64,000 nt of DNA, from IMG/VR virus record IMGVR_UViG_3300035681_000002, positions 62,001 to 126,000 of that record. One strand, 5' to 3'. Both the position numbers and the translations under genes were made by a program. The notes below the pieces were generated by a model that saw only the letters and a list, made by a program, of their open reading frames with translations, did not search any database and was not told the origin of the DNA. Shown here piece by piece: positions 33,975 to 42,731 of this stretch. How positions within the stretch are numbered: position 1 is the first letter of the stretch; each line of letters begins with the position of its first letter. The DNA comes from a virus.

Positions 33975-34766
33975 ATGAAAAACTATAAATTTGCTATTGT
34001 TCGTATCCTTGGTAATGAGAACCCGCCTAGAGATACGCCAGGAGCCAGACTGAAGGCATTAGAATTTACCTTAAAAAATGAACCTTATTTTCCAGACACA
34101 ATTAAACTTTTTTTGTTAAATCGTTTTGTAGATTTACCTTTTCAAAAACAGCTAGAAGACTTGTTGCTGGAACATCGTGTACGCTACCTAGAATTGCCAT
34201 TACATTGGGATAAGCTTAAAATAATGCAACAGTCCAAAGCTTCAAACGAAGCTTTTAACTTAGAAGTAATTGGTATTAATTCTGCAAGAAATACGGCTAT
34301 AGACTATGGTCATGTGTTTGCCACAAATGCAATTATACTAGATGGTGATTGTATTTTTGATCAAGAAGGTTGGAATCAATTTAAACAAACTACAGAAGAA
34401 CATCCTAGCCAGTATTATAGCTTACCTATGGCACGCATACCCTTTGAGCACTATGGGCAAAAGTTAAATACTTTTTTAGAGGAAAGTCAATTAGTCTTCC
34501 GAGAAGATTCTTCTCTACGCTTTAATGAAAATATATTGTTTGGAGATAGGGATAAATTAGATTTATTGTTCCGCCTTGGGCATGACCAAACTCCTTTAAC
34601 TGGGCATCTTAAGATTGAAGGGGACCAAACGAGGTTGGCAGGCTACATATTGCATTTATATACTGGAAAAACTGCTACAGAAAATTATGGGGATATTCGT
34701 GGAGTTGAGCGAAAAGAGTCATTGCGTTGTTTGTTTGACAAAGTACGAGCAATAGCTAAAGGGTAA
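33975..34766 (+). CDS. GT-A-like glycosyltransferase
   Basis: The ATG directly follows the dispersed palindrome. The 263-aa protein opens YKFAIVRILGNENPPRD, has INSARNTAIDYGHVFATNAIILDGDCIF with a DGD motif, and a late EGDQTRLAGY segment. This resembles GT-A enzymes of the GT2/capsular type. The usual ribosome site is missing, so its expression may depend on the upstream RNA. Acceptor unknown. Confidence 0.65.
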   Translation: MKNYKFAIVRILGNENPPRDTPGARLKALEFTLKNEPYFPDTIKLFLLNRFVDLPFQKQLEDLLLEHRVRYLELPLHWDKLKIMQQSKASNEAFNLEVIGINSARNTAIDYGHVFATNAIILDGDCIFDQEGWNQFKQTTEEHPSQYYSLPMARIPFEHYGQKLNTFLEESQLVFREDSSLRFNENILFGDRDKLDLLFRLGHDQTPLTGHLKIEGDQTRLAGYILHLYTGKTATENYGDIRGVERKESLRCLFDKVRAIAKG

Positions 34767-34771
34767 AATCG

Positions 34772-35296
34772 TTGTTAAACACACGTAAAATACTACATGT
34801 AGATTGGCCTCTTGAACTTCAGCTAATGAATAGGCTCAGAGACAACTTACTTAAGTTAAATATAAATGCGTCCAACGCAGTCGTAGTTGCAGTGTCCACA
34901 GATTACTCTTCCGTAGTTGCTCAGTACCTTAGGCACCAGTTATCTCACGACGGCGAAATATGTGAGGGGTTTGGCGTGGATGTCCCCTACCCTGATGAAG
35001 AGTTTGATGACAAGTTTGTTAACGCTATCTTAGCTTTGTTCTACTTAAACCTTGCAGATATCGGAAACAAGAAAATCCTTCTTGTGGAAGCGGGTGTTAT
35101 TCGAGGTGGTAACTACACCAAAGTTCATGAGATAATTAGGAAGCAGCTTAAGTTAACCCAAGAGATATACACCCTTACTTTGTTTGAGAATTTTAAAAGT
35201 AAATTCAAGTCAGACTTTGTAGGGCGATACTACGATGACTCCAAAGAAGACTTAACTTTTTGGTGGGAAAAGCCGAATAAGCATTGGCTGCTCTAG
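34772..35296 (+). CDS. Phosphoribosyltransferase-like protein
   Basis: The frame begins with TTG at 34772; an ATG at 34850 or elsewhere inside is possible, since no good ribosome site is seen. KKILLVEAGVIRGGNYTKV matches the PRPP-binding loop pattern of type I phosphoribosyltransferases (hydrophobic strand, acidic residues, small-residue turn), though the acidic pair is reduced to E-A-G. Residues 35-60 contain a Ser/Tyr-rich strand. It may be a nucleotide-salvage or modified PRTase. Medium confidence because the motif is imperfect. Confidence 0.45.
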   Translation: MLNTRKILHVDWPLELQLMNRLRDNLLKLNINASNAVVVAVSTDYSSVVAQYLRHQLSHDGEICEGFGVDVPYPDEEFDDKFVNAILALFYLNLADIGNKKILLVEAGVIRGGNYTKVHEIIRKQLKLTQEIYTLTLFENFKSKFKSDFVGRYYDDSKEDLTFWWEKPNKHWLL

Positions 35297-35360
35297 CAAC
35301 TAACAAGGGTAGAGAGGTACAATCTATGCTGCTGCTAGAATATCAGTGCAGCTTAGGCTG

Positions 35361-35405
35361 AATCTGTTGACACAGATTACCAACATTAGGTATTACTAAT
35401 AGTTG
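35361..35405 (+). other. Two hairpins in the 5' leader of the 35.4 kb gene
   Basis: AATCTGT-TGAC-ACAGATT (35361-35378) is a perfect 7-bp stem with a 4-nt loop. CAACATTAG pairs with CTAAT-A-GTTG (35381-35405) with one bulge. Together they occupy the 140-bp gap before the ATG at 35437 and could control that gene. Confidence 0.5.
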
Positions 35406-35436
35406 ATGACATAAGAAAATAACAAGGAGCATTACA

Positions 35437-36930
35437 ATGCGTAGAAGTTTAGCAAGTCAGCACCGAATTAAGACCGCACACCATTTACTCAATATTGTTG
35501 CATTAAAGCGAGAAATGGACACCTACAATGTCGAAGGGTTGTTGAAAGCTGCTTCTACTGGGCACAGCAAGGAAGCTTGTTTGAAATACGCAGCGCTGCA
35601 CACTGCTTTGCTTTTTGAAAAGCGATCTATAGAAGAGCTCGGCAATGTGGCTAGAAGTGCACCAACAGCAGCATCTCGGAGAGGGTTTGGCGGTATAAGT
35701 GATAGTCTAGGGCTAACGGGGCTGGGTAACAGTATTTCTAACGCAGCCGGCAGCGCTGGCAACTATCTTTCTGGGTTATTACCTACGCCTAAGCCAATGG
35801 ACCCAGCGCAAAAAAAATCTATATATGGCATACCTGGGCTGCGAACTGAAGCGGCAGCCCCAAAGTTTCCTAGGGACGGCTTCACAGCAGGGGGTTCGTT
35901 AAAGCAACAACCTGCCCCTCAAGTTCCAAGCGGATCTCTTCGTTATAACCCTAATGCGGCTGACCCTGTTAGAGATGCACAAATTGCTGCTTCCAATGCT
36001 TCGAATGCTTTAGAGTCTGGTGTACCTTCGTTTGCAGACAACGAAAGAGTACCTAGTAATTTTGGGGGTGCTCCTGCAGTCACTGCTGCAAAAGCCGTAG
36101 CTAAAACTCCAGCTAAGCCAACTCCAGCAAGTGTAATTCCTAAACCTGCAGCCACAGGTAGTGCGGATCCATTCGCAGCTAACTCTGCTGCTTATGCAAA
36201 AGCACAAGGGGCAACTGGAGCACAAGGGGCAAGCGGAGTACAAGGAGCGGCTAAGCGCCCTGCTAAGCCGGTTAACCCAGACACCTTCAACGATATAACC
36301 GGTAAATCTACTCCTGCAGCAAAGCCTAGCCGTGATCCATTTGCTGCAAATTCCGCTGCTTACGCAAAAGCACAAGGTGCTGCTCAACCCTCCTACACAG
36401 AAGATCCTGTGGAAGCAGCTTACTCGAAGAAACTAAACCAAGGTGCTGCGCAAAGTGCGGGCCGGCAGCAAGCTACTAACATAGCTAGCGGCATAGGCAA
36501 CTTCATGAGTAATTTTGGTAAGACTACAGCTAATGCGGTTAATAGTGCAAGTAATGCTATGGGTGGGGCTAAGGCTCCAAGCACAGGTTACGCTGCATCT
36601 CAATCCGCCTATGGGGCATCTCCAGCAGCTGCATCCGCTCCTGCACAAAATGATTACGACAGCCAAATAGCTGAAAGCCAGAGATACAGCGATGCCTCGA
36701 AGCAGCAAGGTGACGAAGATGCTTACATGAAGAGCATAGAGCCTACCGCTCCCACATATTCTGTCAGTGGAGCTGCAGGGAGCACAGGAAGTACAGGGCA
36801 AGAAGAAGTAGCCCGGCAATCACAGCCTCAGCAGCCACAGGGTCGCCAAACAGTAATTGGTAGCGGAGCACCTTTACAAGCAATGCAAAATAATAGGCAG
36901 ATGCGTATACAAAGACGCAGAGGACTTTAA
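35437..36930 (+). CDS. Virion-type low-complexity protein, 497 aa
   Basis: AAGGAG precedes the ATG. The N terminus has Lys-x-Ala motifs (RIKTAHH, LLKAAST, EACLKYAA) in a basic helical region. The remainder is Ala/Pro/Ser/Gln-rich with an imperfect repeat (DPFAANSAAYAKAQGA, twice) and ends in a basic tail (MRIQRRRGL) that may bind DNA. It looks like an internal or scaffold-type virion protein. No enzyme domain. Confidence 0.7.
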   Translation: MRRSLASQHRIKTAHHLLNIVALKREMDTYNVEGLLKAASTGHSKEACLKYAALHTALLFEKRSIEELGNVARSAPTAASRRGFGGISDSLGLTGLGNSISNAAGSAGNYLSGLLPTPKPMDPAQKKSIYGIPGLRTEAAAPKFPRDGFTAGGSLKQQPAPQVPSGSLRYNPNAADPVRDAQIAASNASNALESGVPSFADNERVPSNFGGAPAVTAAKAVAKTPAKPTPASVIPKPAATGSADPFAANSAAYAKAQGATGAQGASGVQGAAKRPAKPVNPDTFNDITGKSTPAAKPSRDPFAANSAAYAKAQGAAQPSYTEDPVEAAYSKKLNQGAAQSAGRQQATNIASGIGNFMSNFGKTTANAVNSASNAMGGAKAPSTGYAASQSAYGASPAAASAPAQNDYDSQIAESQRYSDASKQQGDEDAYMKSIEPTAPTYSVSGAAGSTGSTGQEEVARQSQPQQPQGRQTVIGSGAPLQAMQNNRQMRIQRRRGL

Positions 36931-36949
36931 TTAGTTACAATCTTGAATT

Positions 36950-36980
36950 GAACCTAGGCACTTATTTGTAGCCTAGGTTC
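36950..36980 (+). terminator. Hairpin after the 497-aa gene
   Basis: GAACCTAGGC (36950-36959) pairs with GCCTAGGTTC (36971-36980), a perfect 10-bp stem with an 11-nt loop, 20 nt after the stop. The following T stretch is broken (TACTTAGTTTC), so termination is likely but not certain. Confidence 0.55.
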
Positions 36981-37005
36981 TACTTAGTTTCTTATGAGGG
37001 ATATC

Positions 37006-37761
37006 ATGTCAAATTTATTGATTAAACAAGCTAATCGTTTGCGTATTTTAAATGCAGAGCTTGCTCGCTATAATCCTGCCAGCTTGATTAAGCAAGCTGC
37101 AGAGTATCCTACTACAAGGAACAAGCAAGCATGTGCTTATTACCTTGGGTTGAAGAAGCAAGCATCGATAGAGAAGAAAGCTATTTTAAAGCTTTTAGGG
37201 AATTTATTATATGGTGCTGGCGGGATGGGCTGGGCTGGGCTTAAAGGTTTAGGTTCTGGTATAAGCAAGGGAACTAGAGTAGCTGGAAGAACGGCAGTTG
37301 ACTTTACTAGAGCTAATCCCGCTGCGGGCATAATTGGTGGCGGTGCTGGTGCCCTTGGTATCAAAGAAATTGGTCTGCCATTCGCAGGCGATGTAATTGA
37401 AGCAGCTAAAAAGAGATACAATGAATCCGAAAGTGGAATAGGCGCTGTGCTAAATAAGTTTCGTAGGGGTATTGATGCGTTCAACTCTGATTCCACAACT
37501 GATTACTCAAGCCCTGGTGTAAATAAATCTAGAACAGTGATAGAAAGTGCTAAACCTGGGACTGGGCTGCAACCTTATGTACGCCAGAAACCGCCTATAA
37601 TTATGGAAATCAATCCAGATTCAGTAGCCCCTGGTACACAGTATAACGCGCCTAACACAAATCCTAATTACACTCCGTCCTTTCCTCCGCTAAACCCGTA
37701 TTATCCTAATCCAAACTACCCACTATATAATCCGGGTACACGGGGTAGGGCTACTGTCTAA
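37006..37761 (+). CDS. Virion-type protein with glycine zipper, 251 aa
   Basis: The start at 37006 has GAGGGA upstream. The N-terminal 60 residues are packed with Lys-x-Ala motifs (LIKQANR, LIKQAAE, LKKQASIEKKAI). A Gly-rich hydrophobic stretch follows (LLGNLLYGAGGMGWAGLKGL; IIGGGAGALG), then a helical region and a Pro/Tyr/Asn-rich tail (NPNYTPSFPPLNPYYPN). It fits a small membrane-active ejection or tail-tube protein. Confidence 0.7.
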   Translation: MSNLLIKQANRLRILNAELARYNPASLIKQAAEYPTTRNKQACAYYLGLKKQASIEKKAILKLLGNLLYGAGGMGWAGLKGLGSGISKGTRVAGRTAVDFTRANPAAGIIGGGAGALGIKEIGLPFAGDVIEAAKKRYNESESGIGAVLNKFRRGIDAFNSDSTTDYSSPGVNKSRTVIESAKPGTGLQPYVRQKPPIIMEINPDSVAPGTQYNAPNTNPNYTPSFPPLNPYYPNPNYPLYNPGTRGRATV

Positions 37762-37776
37762 GTTTTTCTGTTGAAA

Positions 37777-38595
37777 ATGTTGACAACTTTTGGGCAAACA
37801 ATGACGCACTATGCCTCGATAATTGCATTGGCAAAGACTGCTGCTTCTAATACTTTGGAAGACTCAGCTAAACCAGCATCTCGGGGCTTAGACTACTTGT
37901 GGGGGCTTGGAATCCCTCCTGCGTTGCTGACTCCCCTCTTAGCAACAACCGCATATGCACACAAAGTAATGACTCCTTTTGAAAAAGCCACATCTGGAAA
38001 TGCAAATCCATCTAAGCATTATGCCGCACACAATAACCCGCAGCTCTTCAATTTTAGTCCTAAGCCAGAGAATGTGAAGGCTACGCAAGCTTTAAAAAGA
38101 TTGGCTTTATCTAGAGGTATAGACTTTGCACCTCAATCTAATAATCTAGGTTATTCTTATGATACCAGAAGCAATTTGATAAGGACTGGGGTAAATGAAT
38201 CACCCGCTATCCTTGCACACGAAATAGGGCATTCTTTAACACCTAAAAAATTACTATCACCGAATAATCTTTCGTCGGGCCAAATTGCAAGCAGGTTGGG
38301 TACTGTTGGTGGTACTTGGGGAGCTTTGTTGTCCAGTGACGAGGGCAATTCAAGAAATGCTGCGTTGCTTGGTAGCTCCGCACACATTCCATTACTTGCC
38401 GCAGAAGTAGATGCAAGTGTGCGAGGTGGTGCTTTATTAAAAAGACTTGGTCAGTCTCGCTGGGGTGCTTCTATAGGATTACCTACTTACGGAGCTCTAG
38501 CCGCAACCCCTTTACTTGCGCATTATGGTAAAAAACTACTAGGTGGTTTTTCAAAAAAAGTAGCTCCTACAGGTATACTTCCGCAGCTTAATTAA
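37777..38595 (+). CDS. Zinc-metalloprotease-like virion-type protein
   Basis: The start is unsure (ATG at 37777 or 37801; neither has a good ribosome site). LAKTAAS near the N terminus is the shared Lys-x-Ala motif. H148-E-I-G-H152 (ILAHEIGHSL) is a textbook zincin motif with the expected preceding hydrophobic helix, and a later glutamate (LAAEVDAS) could be the third metal ligand. A hydrophobic segment precedes it. It may cut cell-wall peptides or process virion proteins. About 272 aa. Confidence 0.7.
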   Translation: MLTTFGQTMTHYASIIALAKTAASNTLEDSAKPASRGLDYLWGLGIPPALLTPLLATTAYAHKVMTPFEKATSGNANPSKHYAAHNNPQLFNFSPKPENVKATQALKRLALSRGIDFAPQSNNLGYSYDTRSNLIRTGVNESPAILAHEIGHSLTPKKLLSPNNLSSGQIASRLGTVGGTWGALLSSDEGNSRNAALLGSSAHIPLLAAEVDASVRGGALLKRLGQSRWGASIGLPTYGALAATPLLAHYGKKLLGGFSKKVAPTGILPQLN

Positions 38596-38698
38596 ATCAT
38601 GTCTTGATTCATTTACATAAGCGGCATACGCTCTTTAAAGTCAAATAAGCTCTGTTTGCTAAATTTCACTAGCATCGCAATGTCATGGAGGACTCTGT

Positions 38699-40069
38699 AT
38701 GCCAGTTAAGCCTAAGTATGATATTCCCATTCAAGTTATCTTTGATACGGCAATAAGCTGTGGTGGTAGCTTGGCTAAAACAGCCACAGCACTAGGTATA
38801 CCTTATCGTTCCACTGTTGGTGCAAGGCTTAAAAAAGCTGGGCTAATGGAACGCATGCGGGCAATGACCAGCATAAAGCCAAAGCCTGGTCAGAATATTG
38901 CAAAGTCTGCCAAAGAAAAACTAACTATCAATGAACGAGGTCAATTTACTGAAGTTGATTACGTGGGCGACCAGATTAACACTGCAGAAGAACTTCTTTT
39001 AAAATCCGGAATTGACATGGAGTTGTATGAGGTGGAACGCATCACCGTCAACAACTGGGAAGTTGCAGGGGCTAAGCCCACCAGCGGGATCTGGAAGACT
39101 GGGCTAAAGCAGATTAAGGTACAGCTAAGGCGTAAGCGAGATGAAAGAGTGGCGGTAGATCGTGTGCTTCAGCAGCTAGAAGATAACTCGCCTATTACGC
39201 TGAAGATTAAATATCCTAAAGACAAGAAGCAGAAAGCTCGTCGTGCCCTTGAAGTATCGATCATGGATCCGCACTATGGCATGCAATGCTACAAGGGTGA
39301 AAGCGATCACAATTGGAGCTTAGAGGAATGCAGTCGCATGTGTCTGTGGGCAATTGACTCGCTGCTAGCCCAAGCCCACTTGTATGGTAAGTTTGAAGAG
39401 ATTGTCTTTCCTTTTGGGAATGACTTCCTCCACCATGATAACGCAATGCACACCACCACGAGGGGAACACTTCAGCCAGAAGGTCTGTCCTTCCAGCATG
39501 TGTACGAGAATGCAATTAAGCTTGCAGTTACCATGGTGGACAAGCTTACGGCACTAGCTCCGGTTAGGGTAATTCAAGTTTCTGGTAATCACGACCAGCA
39601 AGCTTCGTTTAGCCTAGGACAGGTGTTAAAAGCCTACTATCGCAACGACGATAATGTTACAGTAGATGTAACTCCAAGCCCTTATAAGTTTTATCGTTTC
39701 GGTACTAACTTGATTGGGTTTGATCATGGGCATCATATTAAGTCCATTCGATTGGCTGCCTTGATGGCACACGAATGCCGTGAGCACTGGGCAGACACTA
39801 GCTTTAGGGAGTGGCATTTAGGAGACCAGCACCGCAAAGGAACTGGAAGTCCTGTAGTAATGGAGGAGCAAGGGGTTGGCGTTGAGTATTTACCCGCTTT
39901 AACTCCTCCTAATGCTTGGCATCGATTAAAAGGATTTAACTGGCAGCAACGGGGTGCTATGGCCTTTGTATGGGATCACGATACTGGCCCAGTAGCAAGA
40001 TTGCAGGTAAACCTCAATAGTTACACGGGGAAGCCCACGGGTGTGGGTTTTCCCCAGAAGGGCAAGTAA
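38699..40069 (+). CDS. Metallophosphoesterase with N-terminal HTH
   Basis: GGAGG precedes the ATG. Residues 15-45 (GGSLAKTATALGIPYRSTVG) form a helix-turn-helix-like segment. The calcineurin-type core follows: D190-x-H192 (MDPHYG), GNDFLHHDN, VSGNHDQQ (GNHD) and GFDHGHH, with WHLGDQH near the end. Such enzymes hydrolyse phosphoesters and in phages often act on DNA ends or nucleotides. Combining HTH and phosphoesterase suggests DNA binding. The stop is directly followed by the HNH gene start. Confidence 0.8.
   Translation: MPVKPKYDIPIQVIFDTAISCGGSLAKTATALGIPYRSTVGARLKKAGLMERMRAMTSIKPKPGQNIAKSAKEKLTINERGQFTEVDYVGDQINTAEELLLKSGIDMELYEVERITVNNWEVAGAKPTSGIWKTGLKQIKVQLRRKRDERVAVDRVLQQLEDNSPITLKIKYPKDKKQKARRALEVSIMDPHYGMQCYKGESDHNWSLEECSRMCLWAIDSLLAQAHLYGKFEEIVFPFGNDFLHHDNAMHTTTRGTLQPEGLSFQHVYENAIKLAVTMVDKLTALAPVRVIQVSGNHDQQASFSLGQVLKAYYRNDDNVTVDVTPSPYKFYRFGTNLIGFDHGHHIKSIRLAALMAHECREHWADTSFREWHLGDQHRKGTGSPVVMEEQGVGVEYLPALTPPNAWHRLKGFNWQQRGAMAFVWDHDTGPVARLQVNLNSYTGKPTGVGFPQKGK
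39002..39014. promoter_or_regulatory. Dispersed quasi-palindrome, coding copy
   Basis: AAATCCGGAATTG in the phosphoesterase gene, coding for Lys-Ser-Gly-Ile. Confidence 0.4.
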
Positions 40070-40486
40070 ATGAAGTTCTTTTGGTTAGTACTTTTGTTGT
40101 TTTTCGGCTGTTTATTGGGGTGGGGGAATTTCCCCACCCTCTATGAACTGGAAATTCCGCTAGAGCCAGTTGAACAACAAGCTGAGATGGTATCGCATGA
40201 CCATGCGGTATTCGAGGGCCCTCGCTCGGGGAAGTGGCCTGCGGTGCGCCAGCGATTTATCAAGGCGCACCCTTGCTGTGAAGCTTGCGGTAGCTCGCAA
40301 AACCTCAATGTGCATCATATTTTTAGTTTTAAAAACAATCCCGAGTTGGAGCTGGATCCGGATAATTTAATTACCTTATGTCGCAAGCATCATTTTTTTC
40401 TAGGTCATTCGGGTAACTGGACAATCACTAACAAAAAGTGTCAGGAAGAGGTGAAGGCTTACCGCCAACTACATCCGTGGAAGTAA
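40070..40486 (+). CDS. HNH endonuclease with N-terminal membrane anchor/signal
   Basis: The ATG abuts the previous stop. Residues 1-20 are strongly hydrophobic (KFFWLVLLLFFGCLLGWG), a signal peptide or single membrane helix. The HNH domain follows: CEAC (about 69-72), NVHHIF (His-His), a central NLITLC and CRKHHFFLG. HNH enzymes nick or cut DNA with one metal. A membrane-targeted nuclease is uncommon and could act outside the cytoplasm, against incoming DNA or host DNA in the periplasm. 138 aa. Confidence 0.8.
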   Translation: MKFFWLVLLLFFGCLLGWGNFPTLYELEIPLEPVEQQAEMVSHDHAVFEGPRSGKWPAVRQRFIKAHPCCEACGSSQNLNVHHIFSFKNNPELELDPDNLITLCRKHHFFLGHSGNWTITNKKCQEEVKAYRQLHPWK

Positions 40487-40521
40487 CTGTTGTTTTATGC
40501 CAAAGTGCCAAGGAGGGTGAC

Positions 40522-40872
40522 ATGGCTGAGCGAACAGATGGACAAGGTGCAAAGTTTCGTGCGGTCTTACGCATGTTACGCAAAGAATGCAAAATAGCCC
40601 GCCCTATCAAAGTAATTAGTAAAGATCTAAACAGAGAAAAGCTATGCGGATGCTGCATAGCTTATTTGGATGATAATGGCAAAGTAACTCGTTTTGTCAT
40701 TGAAGTAGACAGTAATTTAGCCCCAGTTACGGCTATTGATACCCTTCTTCATGAGTGGGCACACGCATTAGACCAAGTAGCACATGGGGTAACTGGAGAG
40801 CCCCATCGTAGCAGCTGGGGTAAGTGCTATGCTCGGGTCTGGCGAGCGTATGTCTCAAAAATAATTGATTAA
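40522..40872 (+). CDS. SprT-like zincin protease domain protein
   Basis: The start at 40522 has AAGGAGGG upstream; the frame from 40438 lies partly in the previous gene. H77-E-W-A-H81 (LLHEWAHALDQ) is the HExxH zincin motif, preceded by IDT and followed by HxxSW, as in SprT/WSS1-like domains. 116 aa. SprT-type proteases act on DNA-protein crosslinks in cells, which would fit a phage with extensive DNA handling. A different substrate cannot be excluded. Confidence 0.7.
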   Translation: MAERTDGQGAKFRAVLRMLRKECKIARPIKVISKDLNREKLCGCCIAYLDDNGKVTRFVIEVDSNLAPVTAIDTLLHEWAHALDQVAHGVTGEPHRSSWGKCYARVWRAYVSKIID

Positions 40873-40951
40873 ATTTAGTTGACTGTGTCCCCTTAAGTGG
40901 GTACAAACCCATCTGCTTTAGGATGATCAATGTAAAATCCACGGAGGGTTT

Positions 40952-41728
40952 ATGGCTTGGTACAACCGAGAAAACGCAGAAATTCTTAATTTTATGGTGA
41001 TCGGAAATCGGCATTCGGGGTATGGTTTATTACAGTCTTCTTTAGCTGCACACCCTGACATAGTTTGTCATGGCGATCTGCTTCACGATGATGACAAGGT
41101 TAGAAAAGTCGAACATTCCATGTACTTTGGGACTACTGGTAAAATCATTGACCATTTTGATCCCACCCATCTAAGCGTTGAACAATACTTCAATAACAAG
41201 ATTTTTGACAACATACTGCATGGCGAAAAGGCCGTCGGGGTAAAGGTCAATTACGAACACTTACGCCATTACGATTTGTGGGATTATACGGACCAGCGTT
41301 GTCGCCGTGGCGATTTCTGTTTAGTGCATGTTGTGCGTAATCCTATTGCTTGTTATGTTGCGTGGAAACAGCAGCAGCAAAGGGAGGGTAATGTGGAAAT
41401 TAGTAGTAGTGACCGCTTACCTGCAATTTGCATTGAACCTGCAGAACTAACGCAATTTGTGCGGGACCACACTGCAGCTATGTCTAAAGTTAATAGGCTT
41501 TGCCCAGACCGAGCTGTTATTCCCTATCATGAGTTACTTTTAGACTTTCGAGGTGTCTTAGAGAATCTGTTAGAGTTTTTGGAGTTAAAGTTTAGCCCAG
41601 CATGTTTGCCCAACCAAAAACGAGTACAGCGTAGGGATGTTCGCAGTCGAGTGATGAATTGGACCGAGCTGAAAAGTGCGGCGCCTCATGATGTGCTCGA
41701 ATACATGGATAGTACCACTTTATTTTAA
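40952..41728 (+). CDS. Sulfotransferase-like protein
   Basis: GGAGGG precedes the ATG. ILNFMVIGNRHSGYGLLQSSL matches the PAPS 5'-phosphosulfate-binding loop region in a modified form (GNRHSGYGLL for KxGTT), and LVHVVRNPIACYVAWKQ matches the 3'-phosphate-binding motif (RxP..). These transfer sulfate from PAPS to sugars or proteins. With seven glycosyltransferase genes in the window, sulfation of a glycan is plausible. The lysine of the loop is absent, so activity is uncertain. 258 aa. Confidence 0.65.
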   Translation: MAWYNRENAEILNFMVIGNRHSGYGLLQSSLAAHPDIVCHGDLLHDDDKVRKVEHSMYFGTTGKIIDHFDPTHLSVEQYFNNKIFDNILHGEKAVGVKVNYEHLRHYDLWDYTDQRCRRGDFCLVHVVRNPIACYVAWKQQQQREGNVEISSSDRLPAICIEPAELTQFVRDHTAAMSKVNRLCPDRAVIPYHELLLDFRGVLENLLEFLELKFSPACLPNQKRVQRRDVRSRVMNWTELKSAAPHDVLEYMDSTTLF

Positions 41729-41749
41729 TTAGGATAGTAAGGTAAAAAC

Positions 41750-41959
41750 ATGCAGCAAGACAAAGGGTTGACGGCACGAGAACGGGAAATAGTCATACTA
41801 ATCAGTAAAAACTTAAAGTACAAAGACATTGCAGTAAAGCTTAATCTTGGCTATGAAACAATTAAGACTTATGTTAAACGTATCCGTAAAAAACTAAATC
41901 TTTCCTCTAAGTTAGAGGTGGGATTGTGGGGCTACAAACAGGGGTGGACGGAAGGTTAA
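41750..41959 (+). CDS. LuxR-type HTH DNA-binding protein (solo)
   Basis: The whole 69-aa protein is one GerE/LuxR helix-turn-helix: LTAREREIVILISKNLKYKDIAVKLNLGYETIKTYVKRIRKKL, matching the family's conserved LT..E..V......N..IA..L......T.K..V..I..KL. There is no receiver or autoinducer domain, so it is likely a constitutive DNA-binding regulator. A ribosome site is weak (AAGG). Confidence 0.85.
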   Translation: MQQDKGLTAREREIVILISKNLKYKDIAVKLNLGYETIKTYVKRIRKKLNLSSKLEVGLWGYKQGWTEG

Positions 41960-41977
41960 ACCAAAGAAAGGACCTAC

Positions 41978-42703
41978 ATGAGTAAGTTTAAAAAAGCGGT
42001 TATGCTTCATAATAAAGAAGAGTGGCAGCATTATCAGAAAGATATGATAACTGAATTGAATATGGCTGCAGATGGCAGTTCGTTGTCGATACAGTTACCT
42101 AAAAGCCCAGAATCCTATCCTTGCCTCGTGTACACGACTTTATTACCTTTAAGCCAAAACTCTGATTCCGTAACCCACGCTGAAATTGCCTGCTGCTATG
42201 TGTATACAGACAATGCAGAAGAACTAGTAAAGCTAATAGGACCGGAAAATCTGCTTGATTTCTTTTCTTCGTTGGAAAGCAAACTGGCTACAGATAATAC
42301 ATATAAGGAGAACTACAAGGAGAACTACAAGGAGTGCCATAATTACGAAGGGCACAAAGGTAGGGAAGGGGTTGAAGGTAGCGACGAAGAAGACGACGAT
42401 GATGACGAAGAAATCATCTTTGATGACGATGCTTACCTTCCAGTTGAAGATTCCTTCAAAGCGGATGAGGACGAGATAAAGATTAAAAAAGGTAAAACAG
42501 AAGACTATGTGCCGGCTTCTGCTGGGGTGTTACTGCTTACCTTGGTGTCAGAGCTTCGCAGTATAGGTGCCTTGCGTTTAGACCGAATGATGGAGACAGC
42601 TAAGGAAGTAGAAAAGTGGATGGTAGAGAACAAGGAAGAGAACTTACAATCCGATTTGTGGGAACTTTTAAAAAGGCTATGGGATAAAAAAGATGCCAGC
42701 TAA
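41978..42703 (+). CDS. Acidic hypothetical protein, 241 aa
   Basis: AAAGGA precedes the ATG. The centre has a tandem nucleotide repeat encoding KENYKENYKE and then a strongly acidic run (EEDDDDDEEIIFDDDAY). The N-terminal 100 residues look folded, and the C terminus is helical. No family. Acidic proteins of this type often mimic DNA or bind basic partners. Confidence 0.7.
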   Translation: MSKFKKAVMLHNKEEWQHYQKDMITELNMAADGSSLSIQLPKSPESYPCLVYTTLLPLSQNSDSVTHAEIACCYVYTDNAEELVKLIGPENLLDFFSSLESKLATDNTYKENYKENYKECHNYEGHKGREGVEGSDEEDDDDDEEIIFDDDAYLPVEDSFKADEDEIKIKKGKTEDYVPASAGVLLLTLVSELRSIGALRLDRMMETAKEVEKWMVENKEENLQSDLWELLKRLWDKKDAS

Positions 42704-42731
42704 CCTAACAAATTTCCTACTCTTGCTGTTG

